From positions 43,251-107,250 of the forward strand of contig NZ_LSZO01000135.1 in assembly GCF_001580025.1 (NCBI RefSeq): DNA of 64,000 bases, written 5' to 3'. Under the pieces are notes generated by a model. That model did no database searches and was not told the origin of the DNA. It saw only the letters and a list, made by a program, of their open reading frames with translations. Shown here piece after piece: positions 1 to 12,294 of the stretch. Every line of letters begins with the position of its first letter. Position 1 is the stretch's first letter. Origin of the DNA: Ventosimonas gracilis. GTDB lineage: Bacteria > Pseudomonadota > Gammaproteobacteria > Pseudomonadales > Pseudomonadaceae. A program made the translations under genes and the position numbers.

Positions 1-85
1 AGCCACCACCACCTACCCCAATGACCTTGATAACGGCGCGTTGCAGCGCTTCGCCTTGCAGGGCATTGTCCAAAACCTCAAGCAT
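1..85 (-). CDS. ftsZ: FtsZ, N-terminal fragment (cut by window edge)
   Basis: Only the first 28 codons are present. They begin MLEVLDNALQG and run into VIKVIGVGGGG, the N-terminal strand and first glycine-rich GTP-binding loop of the tubulin-like division protein FtsZ. The ATG at 83-85 follows a good AAGGAG ribosome binding site. It is the last gene of the dcw cluster, directly downstream of ftsA with a 44-base gap, which is where FtsZ sits in pseudomonads. The rest of the gene lies beyond position 1. Confidence 0.93.
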   Translation of the reverse strand, partial: MLEVLDNALQGEALQRAVIKVIGVGGGG

Positions 86-129
86 TTCGCTCTCCTTTAC
101 AATTTAAATTCGTAACTTTCCTGCGCGGC

Positions 130-1392
130 TTACAGATTGTCCCATATCCAGCGCTTAAGACGCGCCAGCCAAGTGTTGGCAGAGGGTGATTTAAAGCCGT
201 CAATAGGCAGCGGGTCTGCCAATGGCGCGCGGTCAAAATCCCCGGCCAGTCGTCCGCGCCCGTACTGCAACAAACCGACGCTGCTTGCGTAAATCGGGTC
301 TTGTACCACATCCAAAAGCCCGCTGATACCGTAGGGTGAGCCCAAGCGCACGGGTATTTGGAAGACTTCTTCGGCCAGTTCCACCGCACCTTCCATTTTG
401 GCGGTGCCTCCGGTTAGGACTACACCGCCGGGCAGCAGCTCCTCATAACCACTTCGTCTAAGTTCTTCACGTATCTGCGCAAACAATTCTTCATAGCGCG
501 GTTCAATGGCTTCCGCCAGGGTTTGCCTGGACAACTCGCGCGGCGGCCTGTCGCCTACGCTCGGCACCTTGATGATTTGTTCGGCGCGGGTCATTTTGCT
601 AAGGGCACAGCCGTAGCGGATTTTAATCGCCTCGGCATCGGCTGTCGGTGTACGCAGCATCATGGCAATGTCGTGGGTGACTTGGTTGCCGGCAATGGGG
701 ATAACCGCCGTATGGCGAATCGCCCCTTCGCTGAAAATGGCAATGTCACTGGTGCCGCCGCCAATATCGACCAAACACACGCCCAGTTCTTTTTCGTCCT
801 CAGTCAATACCGCAAAGGCCGAAGCCAAGGGTTCGAGCACAATACCATCGACCGCTATGCCGCACAGCTCGACGCATTTTTCAATGTTCTGCGCCGCATT
901 CATCGCACAAGTGACCACGTGTACCCGCGCTTCCAGGCGCACGCCGCACATGCCTAACGGCTGGCGCACACCACTTTGGTTATCCAGCAGGTAATCTTGC
1001 TCCAAGGTATGCAGCACGCGCTGGTTGGAAGGCAGCGGCACGGCGCGGGCGCTGTCCAGCACGCGCTCGATGTCGCTAGCGCTGACTTCGCTGCCGTGAA
1101 TACCGACCACGCCTTTGGAGTTAAGCCCGTAAATATGGCTTCCGGCGATGCCAACCCAGGCCGAATGAATGCGGCATCCAGCCATTTGCTGCGCTTCATC
1201 GACCGCAGCGCTAATGGCCTGGGCGGTGGATTCGATATTAACCACCACGCCTTTTTTTAAGCCACGTGATGGGTGAGTGCCTAACCCTAATATTTCCAGG
1301 CCATCTTCACGCACGGCAGCGATCACCGCCGCCACCTTGGAAGTGCCAATATCCAACGCCACCAATATTCGCTCGTTTGACTCGCCGGTCAT
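130..1392 (-). CDS. ftsA: Cell division protein FtsA (actin-like FtsZ anchor)
   Basis: This 420-residue protein is close to the usual FtsA length. It has the actin-fold phosphate motifs LVALDIGTSKV near the start, VCLVDIGGGTSDIAIF in the middle and VVLTGGTAKMEGA later. It ends in a basic amphipathic segment (ARLKRWIWDNL) that fits the membrane-targeting helix tethering FtsZ filaments to the inner membrane. The frame stays open upstream to 1569, but the ATG at 1392 was chosen because AAGGAG lies at the right distance and the protein then starts like other FtsA proteins. It lies 35 bases after ftsQ and before ftsZ. Confidence 0.95.
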   Translation of the reverse strand: MTGESNERILVALDIGTSKVAAVIAAVREDGLEILGLGTHPSRGLKKGVVVNIESTAQAISAAVDEAQQMAGCRIHSAWVGIAGSHIYGLNSKGVVGIHGSEVSASDIERVLDSARAVPLPSNQRVLHTLEQDYLLDNQSGVRQPLGMCGVRLEARVHVVTCAMNAAQNIEKCVELCGIAVDGIVLEPLASAFAVLTEDEKELGVCLVDIGGGTSDIAIFSEGAIRHTAVIPIAGNQVTHDIAMMLRTPTADAEAIKIRYGCALSKMTRAEQIIKVPSVGDRPPRELSRQTLAEAIEPRYEELFAQIREELRRSGYEELLPGGVVLTGGTAKMEGAVELAEEVFQIPVRLGSPYGISGLLDVVQDPIYASSVGLLQYGRGRLAGDFDRAPLADPLPIDGFKSPSANTWLARLKRWIWDNL

Positions 1393-1427
1393 ACGCGCTC
1401 CTTTTTCTCTATTTGCCATCATTGTCA

Positions 1428-2336
1428 TCATGGTGCGGCTTTCGGTTCCGCTTGCCTGCTGACTACGGCAAAGCCATTGCGGTGACGCAAATCGACCCGC
1501 GCCAATTCGCTTAAGGAAAGCGCCCCTTGCCTTACGAAATGAATAAAGCGCTGCATTTTTTCCATCCACTGCCCACTGCCTAACGCAAGCTCAACGACCC
1601 TATCGCCACTTAGCGCTTTTGCGGTCAAAAAACCGCTGCCGCGCTCCTGTTGCACAAGCCGCACGACACTCAAACCCAGCGGCCGCAGCATTTGCTCAAA
1701 CTGCTGATACTGTTTAAAAAGTGCCTCTTCACTGCCGATAGGACCGATCAGTTGCGGCAACTGCGGGTAGTGCTGCGCGCCTTCGGCCAGTACCTGTCCG
1801 CCGGAGGCCAATAAACCCTGCTCGCCCCAACGTGCCAGCGGCTGGTGCATTTGCAGTTGCACAACCAATTGCCCCGGCCAGCGTCTGCGCAAGCTCGCAT
1901 GGGCAATCAACGGCAGACTTTCCAGCTCCCTGCGTGCGGCATCCAGATCAAGGCTGAAAAAACCGCTGCGCGCAAACAAAGGAGCCAAGCGCTGCTGTAC
2001 CTGCTGCTGGTCAATATTGGCCGTGGAAGTGACTAATTGTACCTGTGCCAACGGCTGGTCAAGGTCCGTAAACAGCGATTGCACCAGTTGAAAACCGCCC
2101 AGCAACAGTGCGCCCAGCAGCAAAGTCGGGGCGGCGCGTCCAGCCTGCTGGCACAGCACCATTAACAGACGCAGCGCAGCGCAGCCGCCCGCCAGCAATA
2201 ACGCCAGCGCCAGTGCCAAGCCTCGAACCAAGCCTTGCGCGTTCGCACGCCTTGACGGCTGTTCGCGCACTCGGCTTGCACCGCGCAATAAATCCGGCGA
2301 GTAAATGGGGTCTGCACGCAAATAGGTGGCAAACAT
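1428..2336 (-). CDS. ftsQ: Cell division protein FtsQ
   Basis: FtsQ is the bitopic divisome protein that connects the FtsL/FtsB module to FtsK and FtsW/I. This 302-residue protein has a basic N-terminus, a hydrophobic stretch at about 69-89, then a POTRA-like domain (about 95-170) and the beta domain ending in DLRHRNGFAVV, the usual FtsQ signature near the C-terminus. There is an additional hydrophobic stretch at about 36-61, whereas most FtsQ proteins have one membrane segment. The ATG at 2336 has a GAGGG site inside the end of ddl, two bases upstream. Position between ddl and ftsA supports the call. Confidence 0.93.
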   Translation of the reverse strand: MFATYLRADPIYSPDLLRGASRVREQPSRRANAQGLVRGLALALALLLAGGCAALRLLMVLCQQAGRAAPTLLLGALLLGGFQLVQSLFTDLDQPLAQVQLVTSTANIDQQQVQQRLAPLFARSGFFSLDLDAARRELESLPLIAHASLRRRWPGQLVVQLQMHQPLARWGEQGLLASGGQVLAEGAQHYPQLPQLIGPIGSEEALFKQYQQFEQMLRPLGLSVVRLVQQERGSGFLTAKALSGDRVVELALGSGQWMEKMQRFIHFVRQGALSLSELARVDLRHRNGFAVVSRQAEPKAAP

Positions 2337-2338
2337 CG

Positions 2339-4750
<2,412 letters not shown>

Positions 4751-4764
<14 letters not shown>

Positions 4765-5857
4765 GCGTCTCTCCGCTGCTAAGGGTTAGGCAGTAATCGA
4801 CCAGTGCCTTGGTCGCGCAAGGCTTGGCACATTGCCGCGCGTTTTGCCCCATCCGTTGCAGGATTTGCGGCTGTGCGAGCAGTTCGCCAAGCTGCGCCGC
4901 CAGCACGGCTCCCGTGGTTTGGCTTTGCACCAGCAGACGCGCAGCGCCCGCTTCGCTTAAAAAACGGGCGTTCTGTGTTTGGTGGTCGTCAATGGCCTGT
5001 GGCAGCGGTATCAGTAACGCGGCCTTGGCGGCAGCGGCCAGTTCACTCACGGTGAGCGCTCCGGCTCTGGCAATAAGCAAATCCGCCCAAGCGTAGTGGC
5101 TTGCCATATCGGCGATAAAGGGCAGCACTTCGGCGCTGATACCGGCTTTTTTGTAGCGCTCCTCGGTTTTTTCTGCATGCGCACGTCCGGCTTGATGTTT
5201 CACCTTAGGGCGCAGCTTCGCGGGCAGTAAAGCCAGCGCTTCGGGCAGCAGTTGGTTAATCGATTCCGCGCCTAAGCTGCCGCCCAATACCAACAGGTGC
5301 GGCGCACCCGTTATCGGGCGAGGCTCGATGCTGGTCAGCGTTTTACGCAGCGGATTGCCGATAGTGCGGCATTTGCCTTGGTATTTTTCGGCCAGTCCCA
5401 GCACCTTGGGGAAACCCAAGGCAATCCCGCGGGCAAAGCGGGCAAGCAGGCGGTTGCTGGTACCCATAACGGCATTTTGTTCGTGAATAATCAAAGGCAC
5501 GCGCGAAAGCCAGGCCGCAAGCCCGCCGGGGCCGGTCACGTAGCCGCCAAAGCCCAGTACGCAGTGCGGGCGCAGTTGTTTTATCAGCGCTCGCGCCTGC
5601 CAAAGCGCACGCAGCAGTTGCCAGGGCGCTTTTAGCAAACTGCCGATGGCTTTGCCGCGCAGCCCGCCAATCTGAATGTGGTGCAGCCGGTAGCCTGCCG
5701 CTTCAACCAGTTCGTTTTCAATGCCGCGCGGCGTACCCAGCCAGTGCACCTTAAAGCCGCGCACGGTAAATTCCTCAGCCGTCGCCAGCGCGGGGAACAC
5801 ATGGCCGCCGGTGCCGCCTGCCATAATCAGCACGCTCTTAACCATAGATTTAGTCAT
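4751..5857 (-). CDS. murG: UDP-GlcNAc transferase MurG (lipid II synthase)
   Basis: MurG is the peripheral GT28 glycosyltransferase that adds GlcNAc to lipid I. The 368-residue product has the N-terminal glycine loop [40 protein letters not shown] and the donor-binding [13 protein letters not shown] segment. The frame is open further upstream, but the homologous part begins here. ATG 5857 overlaps the ftsW stop by eight bases, and ATG 5845 four codons later is an alternative. Operon position between ftsW and murC is standard. Confidence 0.95.
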
Positions 5858-7055
5858 AGCGCAGCCTTTGCAGCCAGTCGGGCAATCGGTCGTCCTCTGG
5901 CTCGTCCGCTGGCACGACAGGCAACTGCTGATATTCCCAGTCAATACGCAGCAACAGCCCTAAACTTGCGCAGCAAGCCAGCAAGGCGCTGCCGCCGTAG
6001 CTGACAAAAGGCAGCGCCAAGCCCTTGGTCGGTACCAGCCCTAAATTGACCGCGAAATTCACCAGCACCTGCCCCATCCACAAGAGGGCAATGCCGTAAG
6101 CGAGCAAGGCCGAAAACAACAAACCGGCGCGTTCCGCGCGCACGCCGATATAAAGGGCGCGCAGACAGACCAGGGCAAACAGGCCAAGACAAGCCAGTAC
6201 GCCGACAAAGCCCAGCTCTTCGCCCAATATCGCCAAGATAAAGTCGGTATGCGCTTCGGGCAGATAAGCGTGCTTTTGCACACTGTTGCCCAAACCGACG
6301 CCAAACCAACCGCCACTAGCAAAGGCAATCAGTGATTGGATCACTTGATAGCCGTTGCCGTAGCGGTCTGCCCAAGGGTCGAGCGCGTGCATCCAACGCT
6401 CAATACGGTAGCCGCCATCCAGCAGCAGCCAAGCCACCAACGTACCCGCCAGCCCAGCCAGAAACAGCAGATGACGAAAATTAAGCCCAGCCAGAAACAG
6501 CATCCCGCCGGCGACGCCCATCAGTACCAAGATGCTGCCAAAGTCCGGCTGTAAATTGAGCAAAATGCCCAGCGGAAACAGGGAGACAATCGGTATCAGT
6601 ACGCCTTTCCAACTGGAGCGCAAATTGTGCCTGCGGTGCAGCAAGTAACCGGCGAGATAAATAATGACGAAGAGTTTGACCAGTTCGGCCGGCTGTACTT
6701 TGAATACGCCCAGATCAAACCAGCGCAGCGCCCCGTTGGCCGGCTTGGCAACGAGCAGCAGCAGTGCCAACAAAAAGATGGATAGCCCCCATAGCCACCA
6801 ACCGACTTGTCGGCGCTGCCACAGACGAAGCGGTATCAGTAAAAAAAACAATCCAGCCAGCACACCCGCCAGCAGGTTCAAGCATTGGCGGCTTAAGTAG
6901 CCATACGGATTGTTGTCTGCGACCACGCTGGTCGAGGTAATCATCACCAGTCCCAGCGCCATCAACGCCAAGCAGCCACCGAGCAGCAGCCAGTCCAGAC
7001 TAAGCGGACGCAGCGGCGAGGGTCTGTGCCAAAAATCGGTGATAAAGCGGCGCAT
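5850..7055 (-). CDS. ftsW: Divisome SEDS glycosyltransferase FtsW
   Basis: FtsW is a polytopic SEDS protein that polymerises septal glycan with FtsI. The 401-residue sequence is strongly hydrophobic with about ten membrane spans. It carries the conserved loop PEAHTDFILAILGEELGF and the late GLALPFVSYGGSAL motif. Its ATG at 7055 shares one base with the murD stop (TGATG), so the two are probably translationally coupled. Length and context fit FtsW rather than RodA, which normally sits with mrdA. Confidence 0.95.
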   Translation of the reverse strand: MRRFITDFWHRPSPLRPLSLDWLLLGGCLALMALGLVMITSTSVVADNNPYGYLSRQCLNLLAGVLAGLFFLLIPLRLWQRRQVGWWLWGLSIFLLALLLLVAKPANGALRWFDLGVFKVQPAELVKLFVIIYLAGYLLHRRHNLRSSWKGVLIPIVSLFPLGILLNLQPDFGSILVLMGVAGGMLFLAGLNFRHLLFLAGLAGTLVAWLLLDGGYRIERWMHALDPWADRYGNGYQVIQSLIAFASGGWFGVGLGNSVQKHAYLPEAHTDFILAILGEELGFVGVLACLGLFALVCLRALYIGVRAERAGLLFSALLAYGIALLWMGQVLVNFAVNLGLVPTKGLALPFVSYGGSALLACCASLGLLLRIDWEYQQLPVVPADEPEDDRLPDWLQRLRYD

Positions 7056-8389
7056 CAGCTAAGCGCCTCCACCGCTTTGGCAAACAGATCGCCGCGTTGC
7101 TCAAAGTTGTCAAACATATCGAGGCTGGCACAGGCCGGTGAAAGCAGCACGGCATCGCCTGTTTGCGCAAGCTGTGCGGCAAGCTTTACCGCTTGTTCGA
7201 GGCCACCTACGCGCTGTTGCACCACGGTGTTCGGCAACGCGGCTGCCAGCTTGTCGGCATCACGACCGATCAGCAGCACGGCGCGGCAGTGCTGAGCGAC
7301 CGGCTCCGCCAGCGGGGAAAAATCCGCGCCTTTTCCGTCGCCACCTGCGATTAACACCAGCTTGCCGTCAATATCAGCACCCAAGCCATTAATGGCCGCA
7401 CAGGCTGCGCCCACATTGGTCGCCTTGGAGTCGTTGTACCAAGCAACGCCATGTAACTCGCGCAGCCATTGGCAGCGGTGCGGCAATCCGGCAAATTCGC
7501 GCAAGGCATCAAGCATGGCCTGCATCGGAAAGCCTGCGGCATAGCCGATGGCAAGCGCGGCCAGTGCATTAAGTTGATTATGTGTGCCACGGATTTTTAG
7601 CTGCGAGACCGGCAGCAGGAGGCTGTCCCCGTGACTTAGGTGATAAACGCCGCGGGAAAAAAGCAGCCCAAAATGCTTGGGGTCGCCGCCTTGCTGATAT
7701 TCACCAAAGGTAAAGGTTGGCCTTGGTTCGGCGGATTTCAAATCGGGGCAGTCAGTAGCGACCACCTGATAATTCACGCCATTAAAAATGCGCAGCTTGG
7801 CGGCGCGGTATTCATCCAGATCGGCATACCTGTCCATATGGTCTTCAGACAGGTTCAGGCAGCAGGCGACTTCTGCGCTTAATTCACGGCAGGTTTCCAG
7901 TTGAAAGCTGGAAAGCTCCAGCACGTAAAGCTCCACATCATCGGCCAGCAAGTTAAGCGCGGGCGTTCCCAGATTGCCGCCAACGGCGACGCGCTTACCC
8001 GCTTTTTTGGCCATCTCGCCCACCAGGGTGGTGACCGTGCTTTTGCCGTTGGAGCCGGTAATAGCGACGACAGGTGCTTTACTCAATTCACTGAATAAAT
8101 CCATATCCCCGCTAAAGCGCACGCCACGACGGGCGGCTTCTTGCAAAGCCGTCTCCTTTAGGGAAATGCCCGGGCTGACATAGACCTTATCCACGGACTG
8201 CAAAAAGTCGGCATGCCAAGCACCCAGCCTGACTTCAACTTCGGGAAATTCCCGCTTTAAGGCGGCAAGTTCCGGTGGATTTTGCCGACTGTCACAGCCA
8301 ATTACCGTGCAGCCGCGCAGGCGCAGAGCGCGCACCAGCGAAAGTCCGCTTTTACCCAGGCCAAGCACTATCGCGCGTGAATGCTCCAT
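7055..8389 (-). CDS. murD: UDP-MurNAc-L-Ala--D-Glu ligase MurD
   Basis: MurD adds D-glutamate to the stem peptide. The 444-residue protein opens with IVLGLGKSGLSLVRAL, has the P-loop ITGSNGKSTVTTLVGEM and the later AWYNDSKATN and LIAGGDGKG motifs of the family. The frame extends upstream into mraY, but the ATG at 8389 lies two bases after the mraY stop and gives the normal N-terminus. It lies between mraY and ftsW as in other gammaproteobacteria. Confidence 0.96.
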   Translation of the reverse strand: MEHSRAIVLGLGKSGLSLVRALRLRGCTVIGCDSRQNPPELAALKREFPEVEVRLGAWHADFLQSVDKVYVSPGISLKETALQEAARRGVRFSGDMDLFSELSKAPVVAITGSNGKSTVTTLVGEMAKKAGKRVAVGGNLGTPALNLLADDVELYVLELSSFQLETCRELSAEVACCLNLSEDHMDRYADLDEYRAAKLRIFNGVNYQVVATDCPDLKSAEPRPTFTFGEYQQGGDPKHFGLLFSRGVYHLSHGDSLLLPVSQLKIRGTHNQLNALAALAIGYAAGFPMQAMLDALREFAGLPHRCQWLRELHGVAWYNDSKATNVGAACAAINGLGADIDGKLVLIAGGDGKGADFSPLAEPVAQHCRAVLLIGRDADKLAAALPNTVVQQRVGGLEQAVKLAAQLAQTGDAVLLSPACASLDMFDNFEQRGDLFAKAVEALS

Positions 8390-8391
8390 GC

Positions 8392-9477
8392 TTATCTCAA
8401 CTTCAAGGTCGAAAGGCCGACCAGAACCAAAATCAAGGTGATAATCCAAAAGCGCACAGTGATGCGTGGCTCCGGCCAGCCTTTGAGTTCAAAGTGATGA
8501 TGTATGGGTGCCATGCGAAACACGCGCTTGCCGGTCAATTTGAATGAGGCGACCTGAATCATCACCGACAACGCCTCGACCACAAAAATCCCGCCCATCA
8601 CCGCCAGTACCAATTCCTGGCGCACGATAATGGCGATGGTGCCAAGCGCCGCGCCCAAGGCTAGTGCGCCGATGTCACCCATAAACACTTGCGCCGGATA
8701 GGTGTTAAACCACAAGAAACCCAAACCCGCGCCGACCAGCGCGGCGCAGTAAACAATCAGTTCGCCGCTGCCGGGCAGATAAGGGATTAACAGGTATTCG
8801 GCAAAGCGCGCGTTACCGGACAGATAGCAAAAAATCCCCAGCGCCCCGCCCACCAACACCGTCGGCATAATGGCGAGACCGTCCTGCCCATCGGTCAAAT
8901 TGACCGCGTTGCTCGCACCGACAATGACGAAATAAGCCAGCAAAACAAAACCGGCCAAGCCCAGCGGCAGGCTGATGCCTTTTAATAACGGCACAAAGAG
9001 TGTTGTTTCCAGCGGACTTTGCGCCGTGCTGTAGAGAAACAGCGCCGCGCCCAAGGCAAATACCGATTGCCAAAAATACTTCCAGCGTCCGGGCAAGCCG
9101 CGCGAGTTTTTCTCCACCACCTTGCGCCAGTCGTCCACCCAGCCGATGCCGCCAAACAGCAGCGTGACCAGCAGTACGACCCAAACATAGCGGTTATCCA
9201 AATCCGCCCAGAGCAAGGTGCTGATGGCAATCGAAGCCAAAATCAACGCCCCACCCATGGTTGGCGTGCCTTTTTTCGATAGGTGCGCCTGCGGACCGTC
9301 ATGGCGTACCGCTTGACCAATTTGTCCGCGTTGCAACGCGCGAATCATCCAAGGCCCAAGGCACAGGGAAATCAAAAGAGCCGTCAGCACGCCAAAAATG
9401 CCGCGCAGCGTCAGGTATTGGAAAACCGCAAAACCTTTGTGGAAGGTTTGCAGATATTCGGCGAGCCATAGCAGCAT
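8392..9477 (-). CDS. mraY: Phospho-MurNAc-pentapeptide translocase MraY
   Basis: MraY is the integral membrane enzyme that makes lipid I from UDP-MurNAc-pentapeptide and undecaprenyl phosphate. The 361-residue product has about ten membrane spans, the [12 protein letters not shown] loop, the aspartate pair at 115-116 (GWVDDWRK), the [10 protein letters not shown] motif and the [12 protein letters not shown] histidine loop. Residue 198 is Gln (codon CAG at 8884-8886) in NLTDGQDG, where the family almost always has Leu (NLTDGLDG). The ATG at 9477 shares one base with the murF stop and gives the MLLWLAEYL start expected of pseudomonad MraY. Confidence 0.96.
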   Translation of the reverse strand: MLLWLAEYLQTFHKGFAVFQYLTLRGIFGVLTALLISLCLGPWMIRALQRGQIGQAVRHDGPQAHLSKKGTPTMGGALILASIAISTLLWADLDNRYVWVVLLVTLLFGGIGWVDDWRKVVEKNSRGLPGRWKYFWQSVFALGAALFLYSTAQSPLETTLFVPLLKGISLPLGLAGFVLLAYFVIVGASNAVNLTDGQDGLAIMPTVLVGGALGIFCYLSGNARFAEYLLIPYLPGSGELIVYCAALVGAGLGFLWFNTYPAQVFMGDIGALALGAALGTIAIIVRQELVLAVMGGIFVVEALSVMIQVASFKLTGKRVFRMAPIHHHFELKGWPEPRITVRFWIITLILVLVGLSTLKLR

Positions 9478-10844
9478 CAGTGCGTTCCCCCATCTTCGCC
9501 GCACAGCGCTGCGGTGACCTTATCCATCTGCGCCGAACGCGAGCCTTTGACCAGCAGCACGCTATCTACAGGTTCAAGGTTAAGTGCCGCAATCAGGCTG
9601 GCAAAATCCTCAAAATGCTGGCTTTGCCCGATAAAGGCGCGTACCGCGTGCGCCATCATCGGACCCACGGCATAGAGTGCATCGACTTTGCCGCTGGCAT
9701 AGCAGCCAATTTCGCGGTGACTGGCCTCGCTCATCTCGCCCAGTTCGCCCATATCGCCCAGCACTAGCACGCGCCGTCCGGCAAAAGCAGCGAGCAAATC
9801 AATCGCCGCGTGCAGAGCCGCCGGATTGGCGTTGTAGCTGTCATCCAGCAAACGCTGGCCTTGCAAGGTGCGGCGCAGCTTGCCGCGCCCGCTCATCGGC
9901 TTGACGCTTTGCAAGCCCTGGCCAACAACCGCCAGCGGCACACCCAGCGCATGCGCCGCAGTCGCTGCGGCCAGCGCATTGGCGACTTGGTGCAGGCCGT
10001 GCAGCTTAAGTTGCACATCGATTTGTCCCGCCGGGCTATGCAGAGTAAAAGCGGCGCAGCCGTTGCCATCCAAGCGGATGTTTTGCGCATAACAATCGGC
10101 GCTGTCATCGGTTAGTGAGAAGCTAAACACGCGCCGCCCGCCTGCACGCGCCTGCCAAGTGCTAAAGGCGGCATCGTCCAGATTAAGCACTGCCGTGCCA
10201 TCTGCGAGTAGCGCATCGAGTATCTCGCCCTTGCTCTCAACGATTTTCTGCAAGCTGCCAAATTCGCCCAAATGTGCACTGCCCGCATTGGTAATCAGCG
10301 CCACTTGTGGGTGAGCAAGCGTGGCACTGGCGGCAATTTCGCCCACGTGGTTGGCTCCTAACTCAATCACCGCGGCTTGATGCTTAGCCGATAGTTGCAG
10401 CAGGGTTAAAGGCACGCCCAGGTCATTATTAAGGTTGCCCAAGGTGGCGCAGACCGCGCCGTTAAGCTGCGCTTTTAAAATGGCCGCGAGCAGTTCTTTG
10501 ACCGTGGTTTTGCCGGATGAGCCGGTTAGCGCGACCAGCTTGCCTTGCCACGCGGCGCGGTGCCAGGCGGCAAAGGCCGCCAGCGCGGCGCGGCAGTTAT
10601 CGACCTGCAATTGCGCCAAGGCAATGTCATTGTTTACCCGTTCGAGCAAGGCCGCTGCCGCGCCTTTTTCTTTGGCGGCCGCCAGCCAATCGTGACCGTC
10701 GAAATGTTCACCCTTAAGCGCGACAAACAACTGCCCAAGGCTTAAGGTGCGCGTGTCGATACTGACCGCGTTAAAGGCGGCGTCCGCGCCGTGCAGGCGA
10801 CCGTTCAGTACGGCGGACAGCTCGCTCAATCGCCACTCAGGCAT
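9477..10844 (-). CDS. murF: UDP-MurNAc-tripeptide--D-Ala-D-Ala ligase MurF
   Basis: MurF attaches D-Ala-D-Ala to complete the UDP-MurNAc-pentapeptide. The 455-residue protein has [15 protein letters not shown] near the start, the P-loop [14 protein letters not shown], the [11 protein letters not shown] segment and [11 protein letters not shown] in the C-terminal half. The ATG at 10844 overlaps the end of murE by eight bases and has a GGGAG site; a TTG 18 bases upstream is less likely. Position between murE and mraY is standard. Confidence 0.96.
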   Translation of the reverse strand: MPEWRLSELSAVLNGRLHGADAAFNAVSIDTRTLSLGQLFVALKGEHFDGHDWLAAAKEKGAAAALLERVNNDIALAQLQVDNCRAALAAFAAWHRAAWQGKLVALTGSSGKTTVKELLAAILKAQLNGAVCATLGNLNNDLGVPLTLLQLSAKHQAAVIELGANHVGEIAASATLAHPQVALITNAGSAHLGEFGSLQKIVESKGEILDALLADGTAVLNLDDAAFSTWQARAGGRRVFSFSLTDDSADCYAQNIRLDGNGCAAFTLHSPAGQIDVQLKLHGLHQVANALAAATAAHALGVPLAVVGQGLQSVKPMSGRGKLRRTLQGQRLLDDSYNANPAALHAAIDLLAAFAGRRVLVLGDMGELGEMSEASHREIGCYASGKVDALYAVGPMMAHAVRAFIGQSQHFEDFASLIAALNLEPVDSVLLVKGSRSAQMDKVTAALCGEDGGTH

Positions 10845-12294
10845 GAGTACGCTCCCAAGCAAGCAGCGCGAGGCTTGCTTGCTGCAAATCAGAAAAAGGC
10901 AGGCGTTTACCGTTCAGCTCTTGATAGTTTTCATGTCCCTTGCCCGCTAACAGCACAACATCCCCCAACTTGGCACTATTGATAATCTGCGCAATGGCTT
11001 GGTCGCGGTCTGCCACAAACTGCACGGCTTGCGGGTTTGCGAAACCTTCACGGATGTCTTGAATAATCTGCTTGCGCTCTTCACCGCGTGGATTGTCATC
11101 CGTTACCCAAACGCCATCGGCCAGACCTTCTGCGACCTGCGCCATCAGCGGGCGCTTGCCCTTATCGCGTTCGCCGCCACAGCCAAACAGGCACAATAAG
11201 CGCCCCGGACAATGCGCGCGTAACGCGCTTAGCGTGTTTTTAAGAGCATCCGGGGTATGCGCGTAATCGACCGCGACCAGCGGTAAATGCCCGCCGCCCA
11301 AGCGCTGTAAACGCCCCGGCGGCGGCGCAAGTCTTGGCAGCAACGGGGCAATACGGCTAAGCGGATAACCTAACGCCTGCAGCGTGCCGATAACCGCCAG
11401 CAGATTGGCAAGATTAAAGCGCCCAAGCAGCGGGCTGCGCAGCGTGCCTTCGTCGCTCTCGCTGATCAGCCGGGCGGACAGCCCCTTGTCGGAAAGCTTA
11501 ATGTCACGGCAGTACAGGCTCGCTTTGGGATTATCCAAACTGTAACTGAGCACCTGCGCCGCGCCCGCTTGCTGCACCAAGCGCTGCCCCAATTGATCAT
11601 CCAGATTAAGCACTTGCCTTTGGCAACCGGCAAACAGCCGGGCTTTGGCGGCGGCATAAGCGTCCATTGAGCCGTGGTAGTCCAGATGGTCGCGCGACAG
11701 GTTGGTCAATACCGCAACGGAAAAATCCAAAGCAGCCACGCGGGCTTGTACCAGTGCATGTGAGGACACTTCCATCGCCACTGCCTTGGCTCCACCTGCA
11801 ACCAAGCGCGCAAGGCTCGCCTGCACGCCAATGGCATCCGGCGTGGTGTGAGCACTTTCTTGCAACACGCCGTAAAAACCATTGCCCAGCGTGCCGATAA
11901 TCCCGCAGCGCTCGCCAAGACCTTCCAGCGCTTGCGCCAGCAGTTGGCTAACGCTGGTTTTGCCGTTGGTGCCGGTAATGCCAATGAGTCGCAGCTTTTG
12001 TGCAGGATGGCCATAAAAGCGCCCGGCAATGGCCGAGATTTCATCGGCGAGGTTTTCTACCGCAAGCATCGGCACGTCGCTTTCTGGCAAAGGCGGCGCG
12101 TTGCTTGCTTCATAAATAACCGCCGCCGCGCCGCGCTTAAGTGCGTCTTTGATATAACTGCGGCCATCACTTTTTATACCCGGCACGGCAAAAAACAAAT
12201 CGCCCGCCTGCACTTGAGCACTAGAAAGGCAAAGATTGCGGATAAGCGAATGGCTTTGTGCCCCCACAAGCAACTGATCAAGCGGCATTGGCAT
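10837..12294 (-). CDS. murE: UDP-MurNAc-tripeptide synthetase MurE (meso-DAP type)
   Basis: MurE adds the third stem residue. The 485-residue sequence has GDLFFAVPG, the P-loop GITGTNGKTSVSQLL, the DHLDYHGSMDAYAAAK segment and the specificity motif DDNPR. In characterised enzymes DNPR marks meso-diaminopimelate rather than lysine use, so a DAP-type Gram-negative wall is inferred. Its ATG shares one base with the ftsI stop, and its 3' end overlaps murF. Confidence 0.96.
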   Translation of the reverse strand: MPMPLDQLLVGAQSHSLIRNLCLSSAQVQAGDLFFAVPGIKSDGRSYIKDALKRGAAAVIYEASNAPPLPESDVPMLAVENLADEISAIAGRFYGHPAQKLRLIGITGTNGKTSVSQLLAQALEGLGERCGIIGTLGNGFYGVLQESAHTTPDAIGVQASLARLVAGGAKAVAMEVSSHALVQARVAALDFSVAVLTNLSRDHLDYHGSMDAYAAAKARLFAGCQRQVLNLDDQLGQRLVQQAGAAQVLSYSLDNPKASLYCRDIKLSDKGLSARLISESDEGTLRSPLLGRFNLANLLAVIGTLQALGYPLSRIAPLLPRLAPPPGRLQRLGGGHLPLVAVDYAHTPDALKNTLSALRAHCPGRLLCLFGCGGERDKGKRPLMAQVAEGLADGVWVTDDNPRGEERKQIIQDIREGFANPQAVQFVADRDQAIAQIINSAKLGDVVLLAGKGHENYQELNGKRLPFSDLQQASLALLAWERTHA

